Assembly: GCA_002684915.1 (NCBI GenBank)
Contig: NYWG01000229.1
Location: forward strand, 1-42,393
Length of the DNA: 42,393 nt
Direction: 5' to 3'
Origin: Verrucomicrobiales bacterium
GTDB lineage: Bacteria > Verrucomicrobiota > Verrucomicrobiia > Limisphaerales > UBA1096
Below are positions 6,006 through 11,771 of the stretch, in pieces. The notes under the pieces were generated by a model that saw only the letters and a list, made by a program, of their open reading frames with translations, was not told the origin of the DNA and ran no database searches. The position numbers were made by a program, and so were the translations under genes. Each line of letters starts with the position of its first letter. Position 1 is the first letter of the stretch.

Positions 6006-6238
6006 CTCAAGATGAACTATGGGATATGATGCATACTCTTGGTTGGGATGTAAGACATGATGATATTGTACTTGAGGTTGGTGGTACTGTAGTTTCTGGT
6101 ATTGAACAACCAGAAGGATATAATAAGAAGTGGGCATCACCTAAAGGTCATCGTAAGTATAATAAGGATGCATTCATTGTAATTAAGAATAGGTCGCGTG
6201 ATGATCATACGAAATCAAAAGCACAAACAAATGAATAG
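6002..6238 (+). CDS. Hypothetical protein (78 aa)
   Basis: The first half is well ordered (DELWDMMHTLGWDVRHDDIV), followed by a short beta section (EVGGTVVSGIE) and a basic, probably disordered tail (KNRSRDDHTKSKAQTNE). No family is recognised. It begins in the preceding stop and overlaps the next gene by eight bases, so it belongs to the same operon as the oxygenase downstream. Confidence 0.7.
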   Translation: MTQDELWDMMHTLGWDVRHDDIVLEVGGTVVSGIEQPEGYNKKWASPKGHRKYNKDAFIVIKNRSRDDHTKSKAQTNE

Positions 6239-6725
6239 ATTCTTTATCCGTGAACGACATCAAATCATCACTGATACCTATCATGATCTGTCTATTAATG
6301 ATAGATTCATGCAGGAATTAGAAGACATTAACTGGCCTATGTCTTATAAGACTAATGTTGGTGCTATGATGTCTGATTGGACAATGAAATCAGATAATGT
6401 TAACATGATCTATGAATGGATCATCTCATTACTACATCAAACTTATCCGGATTTACCTACAGATCTATATCAGTTGTATGAAGCATGGTTTGCAAAGTAT
6501 AATGATGGTGATAGTACACGATGTCATGATCATAAGTTTGCACCATTCTCTTTTGTTTACTATATTAATTCACCTGAAGGATCATCATCACTCTATTTCC
6601 CTACATCAAATAAAGAAATCACTCCCGCTCCAGGTAAAGTGGTCATCTTCCCTGGTAACGTAGAACATTATGTACCAATCAATCAATGTACAAATAGAGT
6701 TGTCCTCGCAGGTAATATCAAATGA
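6231..6725 (+). CDS. 2OG-Fe(II) oxygenase of the 2OG-FeII_Oxy_5 type (164 aa)
   Basis: Residues 99-101 (HDH) in the context HKFAPFSFVYYINSPEG resemble the signature of this family (H-x-H or H-x-D, then a VYY strand). The distal H146 lies in GNVEHYVP, with R156 ten residues later as the 2-oxoglutarate anchor. The track start at 6198 lies inside the previous gene; ATG 6231 gives a normal N-terminus. It overlaps the cupin-like gene by ATGA, so the two are co-translated and may act in one pathway. The substrate is unknown. Confidence 0.7.
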   Translation: MNRFFIRERHQIITDTYHDLSINDRFMQELEDINWPMSYKTNVGAMMSDWTMKSDNVNMIYEWIISLLHQTYPDLPTDLYQLYEAWFAKYNDGDSTRCHDHKFAPFSFVYYINSPEGSSSLYFPTSNKEITPAPGKVVIFPGNVEHYVPINQCTNRVVLAGNIK

Positions 6726-7309
6726 AAGCACAATTTGAAATTACTCCCACAACCTATGATCCTACCATTGAATGGGGTGATGAAGTTAAAGTCTTTCGTG
6801 GTCGTTTTCCTCTACATGCAACAATTACTTGGGATAACATTGTCCCCCTCTGGCAACAAGAACGTAACCATGATTACTTAAGATGCTTAACACCAGATAA
6901 TCATCAGGTATATGAAAACCCCATTGATTATGAAGGTGAAACTGATAACCCTGATTTAGCATTGGAGATTGATAGACAAGTACTCATACCAACATTCATT
7001 ACACATACTCAAGACTTCCTTGATCCTAACACTGTTAACATATGCCAAGAAGCATATGACTTAAACCTTAAAAACTTACACATCTACAGTAATGTCCTTG
7101 CTGAATCATTTCTCTTTAAATCTCATCGTGATCCCCATTCTATCTTCATCATACAATGCATAGGTATGATTCAATATGAGTTTGAAGATGATACAATTCA
7201 TCAACTCCATCCAGGTGATGCCATCTATATCCCAAGAGGACTATATCATGCACCTAAAATCTTTGGTCCACGTGTTACTTTCTCTTACAATTGGCATTAC
7301 AGACGATGA
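6722..7309 (+). CDS. Cupin/JmjC-like oxygenase (195 aa)
   Basis: The C-terminal half is a cupin barrel: H135 and D137 (SHRDPHSIFIIQ), then LHPGDAIYIPRGLYH with H176. This layout is that of JmjC-like and ribosomal-oxygenase-type 2OG enzymes, where the HxD...H triad holds iron. The N-terminal 100 residues contain PLHATITWDNIVPLWQQ, a segment also seen before such barrels. The protein is shorter than bacterial ribosomal oxygenases. Adjacent coupling to another 2OG oxygenase suggests related roles, perhaps protein hydroxylation; this is inference. Confidence 0.7.
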   Translation: MKAQFEITPTTYDPTIEWGDEVKVFRGRFPLHATITWDNIVPLWQQERNHDYLRCLTPDNHQVYENPIDYEGETDNPDLALEIDRQVLIPTFITHTQDFLDPNTVNICQEAYDLNLKNLHIYSNVLAESFLFKSHRDPHSIFIIQCIGMIQYEFEDDTIHQLHPGDAIYIPRGLYHAPKIFGPRVTFSYNWHYRR

Positions 7310-7548
7310 CATACACACCAACAATTAATGATAGAGTACGATGGAAAGATCATGAAGGTTGGGTATACTTCATTTGCTCTGATTACTTTACATTAGAACT
7401 TGGTATTAGACCAAAGAAAGATAACCAAGGTTCTCCACATAAAAAACATCATATACTTCTATTAGTATACAATAGATTCTATGATGAAGTACAATACCTA
7501 GGTAAACGTGCAACCAAATACGATGACACAATTGATCCAACCCTCTGA
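7306..7548 (+). CDS. Hypothetical SH3-like protein (80 aa)
   Basis: I chose ATG 7306, which overlaps the stop of the cupin gene, instead of the track's TTG 7291. The sequence has an alternating strand pattern (DRVRWKDHEGWVYFI, YFTLELGI, KKHHILLLVYNRF) that looks like a small SH3-type beta barrel. No catalytic residues are evident. It overlaps the next gene by 26 bases. Confidence 0.65.
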   Translation: MTYTPTINDRVRWKDHEGWVYFICSDYFTLELGIRPKKDNQGSPHKKHHILLLVYNRFYDEVQYLGKRATKYDDTIDPTL

Positions 7549-7750
7549 TCCACAATACTTTACCCATACATCAACAGAACCATACGATAGACATCATTAC
7601 ATCCTACATTACAAGGATAATACACAACACAAATACACTGATTGGCAAGACCTTTACCTTAAATGGTTTCAAACTCCTAAACAATTCTTATCTCATGTTG
7701 AAGTGATAGATGTACCTACCCTCCGCACCTCTCCACCACAGGGTTTTTGA
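7523..7750 (+). CDS. Conserved cyanophage small protein (75 aa)
   Basis: ATG 7523 is preferred to GTG 7508. The pattern PSDPQYFTHTSTEPYDRHHY, followed by a YxDWxDLYLxWFQTPKQFLSHVEVID segment, is one I associate with many T4-like cyanophages, but no function is known. It looks like a compact mixed fold with many aromatics. It ends the operon; the next 300 bases are non-coding and carry a candidate structured RNA. Confidence 0.7.
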   Translation: MTQLIQPSDPQYFTHTSTEPYDRHHYILHYKDNTQHKYTDWQDLYLKWFQTPKQFLSHVEVIDVPTLRTSPPQGF

Positions 7751-7796
7751 AGATACTTATGGATACTACCCAACTCTTTATTAATCATTAAATTAA

Positions 7797-7915
7797 TATA
7801 GTGTAGGTGCTCGGTAGTTACTGTCAAGATGCTGTGAAGGTACTCTGGAGACGCTGGCTTAGCATCCTACCTACCGAAAGTCAAGCAAACATGTGCCAGA
7901 CCTCAAAGTGGCACA
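7797..7915 (+). ncRNA. Candidate structured RNA with possible pseudoknot
   Basis: The gap 7751-8055 has no credible ORF but does have conserved-looking structure. TCGGTAG (7811-7817) pairs with CTACCGA (7871-7877). Between them GATGCT (7828-7833) pairs with AGCATC (7861-7866). GTAG (7803-7806) can pair with CTAC (7867-7870), which would make a pseudoknot with the first stem. A third hairpin, TGTGCCA/TGGCACA, lies at 7892-7915. A TATAGT at 7797-7802 might be a -10 box. Marine cyanobacterial RNAs with pseudoknots (such as wcaG) are known, but I cannot match the sequence to one. Confidence 0.45.
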
Positions 7916-7946
7916 GAAACCCTCAGAATCCCTCCTAGGTGCCTTA

Positions 7947-8041
7947 TAATAATTGGAGAAACAGAGAAAACTGAGTTTTTGAGATTTTTGAGTTTTTCAA
8001 AGTTTCTATTTTCTCAGTTTTTTGTGTTTTTCCAATTATTA
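7947..8041 (+). repeat. 29-bp inverted repeat forming a long AT-rich hairpin
   Basis: Bases 7947-7975 pair with 8013-8041 across 29 positions with a single G-G mismatch and two G-U pairs, leaving a 37-base loop. The left arm begins TAATAATTGGAG and the right arm ends CCAATTATTA. The left side of the hairpin runs on into GAGTTTTT, GAGATTTTT and GAGTTTTT in tandem. A TTATAAT at 7944-7950 overlaps the outer end. It could be a terminator for the upstream RNA, an RNase III type processing site, or a protective 5' structure for the 8056 gene. Confidence 0.75.
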
Positions 8042-8055
8042 AATGTTAATCTTTA

Positions 8056-8292
8056 ATGGAAATCGTGCAAATCTACACAGAACTAGCATCAACTGCGGTA
8101 AGTAGTGTTAAAATTGATGAAAAACTAGTTAAAATCGTGTATAATAGTAATACTGACAAAGAATATACATTCAACTGTGATAATACAGATGAATTCAATA
8201 CTAAACTGTCAAATACACTAACAAACAAAGAATCAGTCGGTAGATTCATCTCTTCCAGTGTAAAGGAAGGATTGATTGTACCATCTAAATAA
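8056..8292 (+). CDS. KTSC-domain-like protein (78 aa)
   Basis: Residues about 12-72 fit the KTSC pattern: a strand beginning STAVSSVKIDE, IVYNSNTDKEYTF (in place of the usual LxVxFxxGxxYxY) and a C-terminal helix with SVGRFISSSVKEG, where the family has A-S-x-G-x-F-xx-xIK. KTSC domains are short and occur alone or next to RNA-linked domains; their role is not well defined. It is preceded by the long hairpin and has no visible Shine-Dalgarno sequence. Confidence 0.6.
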   Translation: MEIVQIYTELASTAVSSVKIDEKLVKIVYNSNTDKEYTFNCDNTDEFNTKLSNTLTNKESVGRFISSSVKEGLIVPSK

Positions 8293-8332
8293 TCACTCAC
8301 CCACTGTTATTCAGTAAGATTTAATTAGAACG

Positions 8333-8491
8333 ATGAGTAAGAAGAACTATCGCGGTAATACTGATTATCGCGATGAATTGCGAGATGAGTTTGAAGATTT
8401 CGGATACAATGTCAAGAATGTGAAACGATCCGCTAAAAAGAAGGTAGCAAAGTTCAAACGCGAAATCAATGATTATGATGACAGTTATTGA
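8333..8491 (+). CDS. Small basic protein (52 aa)
   Basis: This frame is absent from the ORF track. The product begins MSKKNYRGNTDYRDELRDEF and has a lysine-rich centre (KRSAKKKVAKFKRE) flanked by acidic ends, so it may bind nucleic acid. I recall similar short proteins from other cyanophages without a known role. It stands 40 bases after the KTSC gene, and the GGCACA element follows its stop directly. Confidence 0.65.
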   Translation: MSKKNYRGNTDYRDELRDEFEDFGYNVKNVKRSAKKKVAKFKREINDYDDSY

Positions 8492-8494
8492 AGT

Positions 8495-8534
8495 GGCACA
8501 GTAGGATGGCACAGGACTCAAAATCGTGTATTGT
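8495..8534 (+). promoter_or_regulatory. GGCACA...GTGTATTGTA element, copy B
   Basis: Two GGCACA words (8495-8500 and 8508-8513) lie 13 bases apart and are followed after 12 bases by GTGTATTGTA. The same layout, with identical spacings, occurs at 10413-10452. TATTGT (8529-8534) could be the -10 box for the GTG at 8560, with GGCACA at an unusual -35 position. Confidence 0.55.
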
Positions 8535-8559
8535 ATAGGAGTCGTCAGGAAAACAGCAA

Positions 8560-8811
8560 GTGACAGTCCAAGTCGTCAAGCATTCATTCTATAAGATTGA
8601 GATTGACACTCATGAGGCACCACAGCACCCCATCATCTATTTCCGTAAGTGTGGCAAGTGTACCACTGCCAAGGGTATGGATCGCCAGCACAATCGGATC
8701 GTAAACGAGACCGTAGAGGCATGGCGTCAGTTTGAGGGTCAGATCCGTCGTTACACTGTGTCACGTGTACCATCGGACGTGGTGGTTAAAGGCGAACTAC
8801 GTGCCGCTTGA
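8560..8811 (+). CDS. Hypothetical small protein with a CxxC motif (83 aa)
   Basis: It starts at GTG 8560; no in-frame ATG lies close by, and an AGGA at 8547-8550 can serve as ribosome site. The middle contains FRKCGKCTTAKGMD, a single CxxC that might bind metal or act as a redox pair, followed by a helical region (NRIVNETVEAWRQFEGQI). The gene is more GC-rich than its upstream neighbour. It follows the repeated GGCACA element, as do 190-444 and 10459-10692. No family is recognised. Confidence 0.65.
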   Translation: MTVQVVKHSFYKIEIDTHEAPQHPIIYFRKCGKCTTAKGMDRQHNRIVNETVEAWRQFEGQIRRYTVSRVPSDVVVKGELRAA

Positions 8812-8825
8812 CGAACTGTCCATAA

Positions 8826-8858
8826 GGGGTTGCATTTCAACCCCATCTCTGCCATACT
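8826..8858 (+). promoter_or_regulatory. GGGGTTG hairpin overlapping a promoter-like pair
   Basis: GGGGTTG-CATTT-CAACCCC (8826-8844) is a perfect seven-base-pair hairpin 15 bases after the upstream stop. TTGCAT (8830-8835), 17 bases, then CATACT (8853-8858) form a possible promoter. There is no T run, so it is a weak terminator at best. The -10 box touches the ATG at 8859, which would make that message leaderless or use a later start (M at 8883). Confidence 0.45.
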
Positions 8859-9041
8859 ATGAAAGTACCAAACAAATCAAGCATGTTCACTCTCGCTCAC
8901 GCTGCATCACTCAACGGATTCATCAACGAAATGTCACCCGATCTTGAGATGTGCTGCGATTTCATTGAGTCACAGGGTATTGAGTTGACTCCGAAGGTTA
9001 TTGACCAGATCAGCGGCATCCTAGAGTTTGCCAACGCCTGA
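8859..9041 (+). CDS. Hypothetical protein (60 aa)
   Basis: This is a short helical protein (FTLAHAASLNGFINEMSP, EMCCDFIESQGIELT, VIDQISGILEFA). A second start at 8883 (MFTLAH) is possible if the promoter at 8830-8858 is real. The hydrophobic spacing suggests a small helical bundle. No family is recognised. Confidence 0.65.
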   Translation: MKVPNKSSMFTLAHAASLNGFINEMSPDLEMCCDFIESQGIELTPKVIDQISGILEFANA

Positions 9042-9082
9042 TCTTCTCTTTCTTTCATACTCACCACACTAACTAACATCAC

Positions 9083-9409
9083 ATGCGTAAGATTGAATCC
9101 TTGATGAACACTGCTATCAAGAACAACGCTAATTGGTCTCGTGCTAATACCAGTGTTGTGACTGAGGACGGTGTGTCTACGGTACGTTTGCACGGCAACA
9201 AGATTGCTGAGGTAGGCGAAGCATTTGTGCGTATCTTTGACGGTGGATGGCAGTCTAATACCACCAAATCTCGTCTTAACGCTATCATCAACGAGTTCTG
9301 CAACGCATACACTGACGGTGTGTTTCAGAAGGACTTTGCATGGTACATCAGGGACAATAAGGTAACTCACGACTTCACCAACGGTTATGAGTTTGTTGAA
9401 TTTGCATAA
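9083..9409 (+). CDS. Conserved hypothetical protein (108 aa)
   Basis: This soluble protein has a helix at 1-18, a beta section (TSVVTEDGVSTVRLHGNKIAEV), the pattern VRIFDGGWQSNTTKSRLNAIIN, then DFAWYIRDN. The block with GGWxSNTTKSRLNAI is one I recall from cyanophage and other phage small proteins of unknown role. CATACT (9056-9061) lies 21 bases upstream and may be its -10 box. A strong intrinsic terminator follows the stop by ten bases. Confidence 0.75.
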   Translation: MRKIESLMNTAIKNNANWSRANTSVVTEDGVSTVRLHGNKIAEVGEAFVRIFDGGWQSNTTKSRLNAIINEFCNAYTDGVFQKDFAWYIRDNKVTHDFTNGYEFVEFA

Positions 9410-9418
9410 TTAACAAAA

Positions 9419-9455
9419 CTCGGGAATTGCAACTTTTGCGGTTTCCGAGGTTTTT
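9419..9455 (+). terminator. Intrinsic terminator
   Basis: A 14-base-pair stem (9419-9432 with 9436-9449, three G-U pairs) closes a three-base loop CTT and is followed by GTTTTT. It sits ten bases after the stop of the 9083 gene and is the clearest rho-independent terminator in the window. The next 150 bases carry no gene; only a CATACTATAG box near 9590 stands out. Confidence 0.85.
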
Positions 9456-9609
9456 CATATTTTGTACTTTTAACAATTTAATTAATTGCCATTAACACCG
9501 ACTAGTTGCAATGATGAACTATTCCCATGGTTTTTATGGATTATCGGTAAAAAGGTAATAAAATACATTAAACTAATATAACTATTAACATACTATAGTA
9601 AGTGTTACT

Positions 9610-9726
9610 ATGACTGTAGAAGAAATGTATCAAGAACTGATCAATCAGTTAGAGGAAGATAGTGATACAAACTACGATGATAGTTGTATGTTTGATGCAG
9701 ACATTGACTATACAACACAATCATAA
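9610..9726 (+). CDS. Hypothetical acidic mini-protein (38 aa)
   Basis: This very short frame after the terminator is preceded by a palindromic TACTATAGTA that may contain its -10 box. The product is acidic (EEMYQELINQLEEDSD, then DSCMFDADIDY) and probably partly helical. Evidence is limited to position, codon use and lack of any alternative gene here. Confidence 0.5.
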   Translation: MTVEEMYQELINQLEEDSDTNYDDSCMFDADIDYTTQS

Positions 9727-9743
9727 TATATTGGAGATCAGTT

Positions 9744-9947
9744 GTGACACTAAGTAAACTGGCACAGCACCACTTGATCTTCAATCAATCATCTGTCATA
9801 CTACGTATGTTAACACGAATTGATTCAATGTTTGACGAAATTCAAGACATGCAAGGTGAAATCTTTGACGTGCCAAACATAGAAACTGTTCTCGTTGAAG
9901 ATGAGAACGGAGAACTAGGAGTTGACCTCACTGACATCAACAACTGA
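9744..9947 (+). CDS. Hypothetical acidic protein (67 aa)
   Basis: The GTG at 9744 has GGAG at 9733-9736, a reasonable ribosome site. A later ATG at 9807, preceded by CATACT, is an alternative start. A GGCACAGCACC word like that of the repeated element lies within the 5' part (9761), which could mean the true promoter is there. The C-terminal part is strongly acidic (EDENGELGVDLTDINN). No family is recognised. Confidence 0.55.
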   Translation: MTLSKLAQHHLIFNQSSVILRMLTRIDSMFDEIQDMQGEIFDVPNIETVLVEDENGELGVDLTDINN

Positions 9948-9967
9948 TCATCCACTAAGTAACAACA

Positions 9968-10222
9968 ATGTCTGCACAGTTCTACTCACTCAAAGCATTC
10001 AAAGCAAGGGTTGAAAATCTCATTGAACAACAGGGGGAAGATGCACCTTGTGCCGGTTGGATTTACACTAGCGAAGATGTTTTAACGTATGATGATAATG
10101 GTGATGAGGTGTATCAATCGGATGAAGTCTGCCAGGACGTGTTAACTAACCTGCAAGACTATGATCACATTCATTCAGCAATTGTTGATGCTATTGATAC
10201 AGAACTCGGAGAGTGTTTGTGA
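9968..10222 (+). CDS. Hypothetical acidic protein (84 aa)
   Basis: The N-terminus is a helix (FYSLKAFKARVENLIEQQG), followed by APCAGWIYTSEDV and a very acidic middle (YDDNGDEVYQSDEV). The C-terminus is helical. The overall charge is strongly negative. It overlaps the next gene by GTGA, so the two are coupled. No function is known. Confidence 0.7.
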   Translation: MSAQFYSLKAFKARVENLIEQQGEDAPCAGWIYTSEDVLTYDDNGDEVYQSDEVCQDVLTNLQDYDHIHSAIVDAIDTELGECL

Positions 10223-10362
10223 AACACGAAGTCACATTGTATGTTGCAGGCACTGTATTTAAAGAACAAGTTGTTGCCCGTGACTATCAAGAAGCGAAGC
10301 AAGTTGCCATCGCACGTAACCCTAACGCTAGGGTAGTTAGTGTTACTGCCATCATGAACTAA
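10219..10362 (+). CDS. Small conserved protein (47 aa)
   Basis: This frame is too short for the ORF track and starts at a GTG overlapping the previous stop. The pattern MKHEVTLYVAGTVFKEQVVA, RDYQEAKQVAIARNPNA and VVSVTAI is a strand-strand-helix-strand mini-fold that I recall from many T4-like cyanophages. The function is unknown. It is followed by about 90 bases that hold element copy C. Confidence 0.75.
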   Translation: MKHEVTLYVAGTVFKEQVVARDYQEAKQVAIARNPNARVVSVTAIMN

Positions 10363-10412
10363 GGTCACTATGTAACACAAACGTTTTGGCTGCCGCAACC
10401 AGTTGGCAAGGT

Positions 10413-10452
10413 GGCACACAAAATGGGCACAGCACCTCAGATCGTGTATTGT
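10413..10452 (+). promoter_or_regulatory. GGCACA...GTGTATTGTA element, copy C
   Basis: GGCACA at 10413-10418 and 10426-10431 (13 bases apart, as in copy B), then GTGTATTGTA. TATTGT (10447-10452) ends six bases before ATG 10459. If it is a -10 box, transcription would start at or next to the ATG. Confidence 0.55.
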
Positions 10453-10458
10453 AGACAC

Positions 10459-10692
10459 ATGAACAAATTCAAAGACCCCTGCACCATTGCCCTTGAGACC
10501 GATGAGGTGCTCATGAACATCCACAACCCCTACGTGGCGAACCTCGTGGAAATGGGATACGATCGCGCAGACTGTGAGATGGTCGCTGCTGCTGGTCGTG
10601 ATGTCACGTATCCTCGCACCATCTACGGTCGGACCTTTGACACAAAGGCAGAGTACGATGAAGCACTCGCTGACTACATCAACGGACTGTGA
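10459..10692 (+). CDS. Hypothetical protein (77 aa)
   Basis: I chose ATG 10459, after the repeated element, over the track's 10411, which would translate the element itself. The product has a short strand (CTIALETDEVLMNI) and a helix-turn-helix-like pair (YVANLVEMGYDRADCEMVAA), slightly like a UBA-type helical hairpin, though this is weak. Codons are GC-rich. The next gene overlaps by GTGA. Confidence 0.65.
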   Translation: MNKFKDPCTIALETDEVLMNIHNPYVANLVEMGYDRADCEMVAAAGRDVTYPRTIYGRTFDTKAEYDEALADYINGL

Positions 10693-10883
10693 ACATGTAC
10701 GCAATTCAACCAAAGGCATGGGATCGGGTTGATCCTCACGGGTGCGACTACGCAACCAACATGACTGACGCATATGACTATGCAAGGCAGTGGAATGAAG
10801 ATTGTACCATATGGAAGGAAGGGACCAAGGCGTGGATGAAATGGATGTATGTGACAGATGAACAAGTGTCATCAGCAGGGTAG
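10689..10883 (+). CDS. Hypothetical tryptophan-rich protein (64 aa)
   Basis: It starts at GTG 10689 inside the preceding stop (ATG 10695 is the alternative). The product has many tryptophans (AWDRVD, ARQWNEDCTIWKEGTKAW, MKWMYVT). The pattern A-Y-D-Y-A-R-Q-W-N-E is typical of small domains that fold as an amphipathic helix. Its TAG lies in the loop of a hairpin just before a TATAAT box. No family is recognised. Confidence 0.6.
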   Translation: MNMYAIQPKAWDRVDPHGCDYATNMTDAYDYARQWNEDCTIWKEGTKAWMKWMYVTDEQVSSAG

Positions 10884-10908
10884 TCAGGCACTCCCTGGGC
10901 TGTATAAT
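10874..10908 (+). promoter_or_regulatory. Stop-codon hairpin followed by TATAAT
   Basis: AGCAGGG pairs with CCCTGGGCT (a two-base bulge) around the TAG of the upstream gene, and TATAAT (10903-10908) follows 26 bases before ATG 10934. No clear -35 box. This repeats the layout at 2231 and 2741. Confidence 0.45.
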
Positions 10909-10933
10909 TAAAACAACAAAGCAAACAAACCAC

Positions 10934-11206
10934 ATGACCGCTTCCACCACATACAACGGTTGGGCAAACTACGAGACCTGGAACGCTTCCCTCTGGATGC
11001 AGAACGATGAGTTCCTGTACAACACCGCTAGGGCATGCGTACAGTATGCAGAGGGAGAGAACCCATGGACTAAGTTCATCCGTTGCATGACCGAAGGACA
11101 GATCGGACGCATGCTCGGTGAGACAGCAGACGGCGTTAAGTGGAACGACCCCGCCATTGATGAGGATGAGATGGTTGAGATGATGCTGGAACTCGTCGCA
11201 GATTGA
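10934..11206 (+). CDS. YNGWxNYETW-type protein (90 aa)
   Basis: Residues 7-21 carry the motif YNGWANYETWNASLW, shared by a small family found in phages, archaea and mobile elements whose role is unknown. The rest is helical and acidic at the end (DEDEMVEMMLELVAD). Codons are strongly C/G-ending, unlike the structural genes downstream. It has its own TATAAT upstream, and its stop codon lies in the next hairpin-promoter unit. Confidence 0.75.
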   Translation: MTASTTYNGWANYETWNASLWMQNDEFLYNTARACVQYAEGENPWTKFIRCMTEGQIGRMLGETADGVKWNDPAIDEDEMVEMMLELVAD

Positions 11207-11232
11207 GGGGTCGCCCCTCTCCATGCTACAAT
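11203..11232 (+). promoter_or_regulatory. Stop-codon hairpin with overlapping promoter
   Basis: TTGAGG (11203-11208), 18 bases, then TACAAT (11227-11232). The -35 box includes the upstream TGA and the left arm of GAGGGG-TCG-CCCCTC (11205-11219). ATG 11255 follows 22 bases after the -10 box. Confidence 0.5.
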
Positions 11233-11254
11233 ACACAAGAACAACACACCCATC

Positions 11255-11518
11255 ATGGCAATGCTCAACCCGGTCATCATTCTCCACACCGACAGCACAG
11301 CAACTCATCAGATCAACCTCTACCCGGTCACCCGGCAGTGCATGGTTTTTTGGAACTCGGGACACTACAGCAACCACAAGGTGAGACGCCGCGATATGCT
11401 GCGCTTCCTAGTTGATCTCAAGCAATCGGCAGGCGAGTGGGTCAATCGCTACGTGCTTGACTCACCTCTAGCAACCGATTCTGAAACTGTCCCATCAGAG
11501 GCGACGGGGTGGAACTGA
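11255..11518 (+). CDS. Hypothetical protein (87 aa)
   Basis: The protein looks like a small beta-rich domain followed by a helix: NPVIILHTDSTATHQINLYPV, CMVFWNSGHYS, then DMLRFLVDLKQSAGEWVNRYV. The tail is disordered (SETVPSEATGWN). It is GC-rich in codon use. No family is recognised. The TGA lies between GGGG and CCCC arms immediately before TATACT. Confidence 0.7.
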   Translation: MAMLNPVIILHTDSTATHQINLYPVTRQCMVFWNSGHYSNHKVRRRDMLRFLVDLKQSAGEWVNRYVLDSPLATDSETVPSEATGWN

Positions 11519-11529
11519 TCCCCTATACT
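11506..11529 (+). promoter_or_regulatory. GGGG/CCCC stop hairpin and TATACT
   Basis: GGGG (11506-11509) and CCCC (11520-11523) flank the TGA at 11516-11518, and TATACT (11524-11529) follows at once. No -35 box is visible. The -10 box ends six bases before ATG 11536, which implies a leaderless message if it is used. Confidence 0.4.
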
Positions 11530-11535
11530 AAGGAC

Positions 11536-11724
11536 ATGGAAAACAAAGCAATGCAACGAACCGGTTTCTTCATCCACAACGAGAACCCCTCCCCTCTGAT
11601 GCAGACCGTCATGGAGTCAATCCAACGCCAGCACATGGCAGAGATGGAGTACAGGCAGGCAGTGAGAGCAGGTCGCATTCAACCCGACCAATTCACTAAC
11701 TGGAACATCAGCGACAGACACTAG
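11536..11724 (+). CDS. Hypothetical protein (62 aa)
   Basis: ATG 11536 is preferred over the track's GTG 11509, which lies in the preceding gene. The product is a single long helix in the middle (LMQTVMESIQRQHMAEMEYRQAV), followed by a short tail. An AAGGA lies only one base before the ATG, too close for a normal ribosome site. The function is unknown. Confidence 0.6.
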   Translation: MENKAMQRTGFFIHNENPSPLMQTVMESIQRQHMAEMEYRQAVRAGRIQPDQFTNWNISDRH

Positions 11725-11771
11725 ACGCTGACCCTGTAGACTTTACTCAAGAAACAAAACCACTTCATCTC

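Noticed and set aside
7751-8055. tRNA gene or glutamine-type riboswitch in the non-coding gap
   Set aside because: No T-arm consensus or cloverleaf, and I could not find the conserved core of glnA-type RNAs. Only the unassigned structure is reported.
9511-9558. 15-codon ORF in the spacer after the terminator
   Set aside because: Too short and without a ribosome site; could be a leader peptide but cannot be supported.
10171-10956. Long minus-strand ORF of 261 aa
   Set aside because: It lies opposite several well-supported + strand genes, is rich in Val, Cys and His as expected from antisense of this region, and has no promoter or ribosome site.
10778-11377. Minus-strand ORF of 199 aa
   Set aside because: Antisense shadow of the GC-rich genes at 10934 and 11255; low-complexity composition and no domain.
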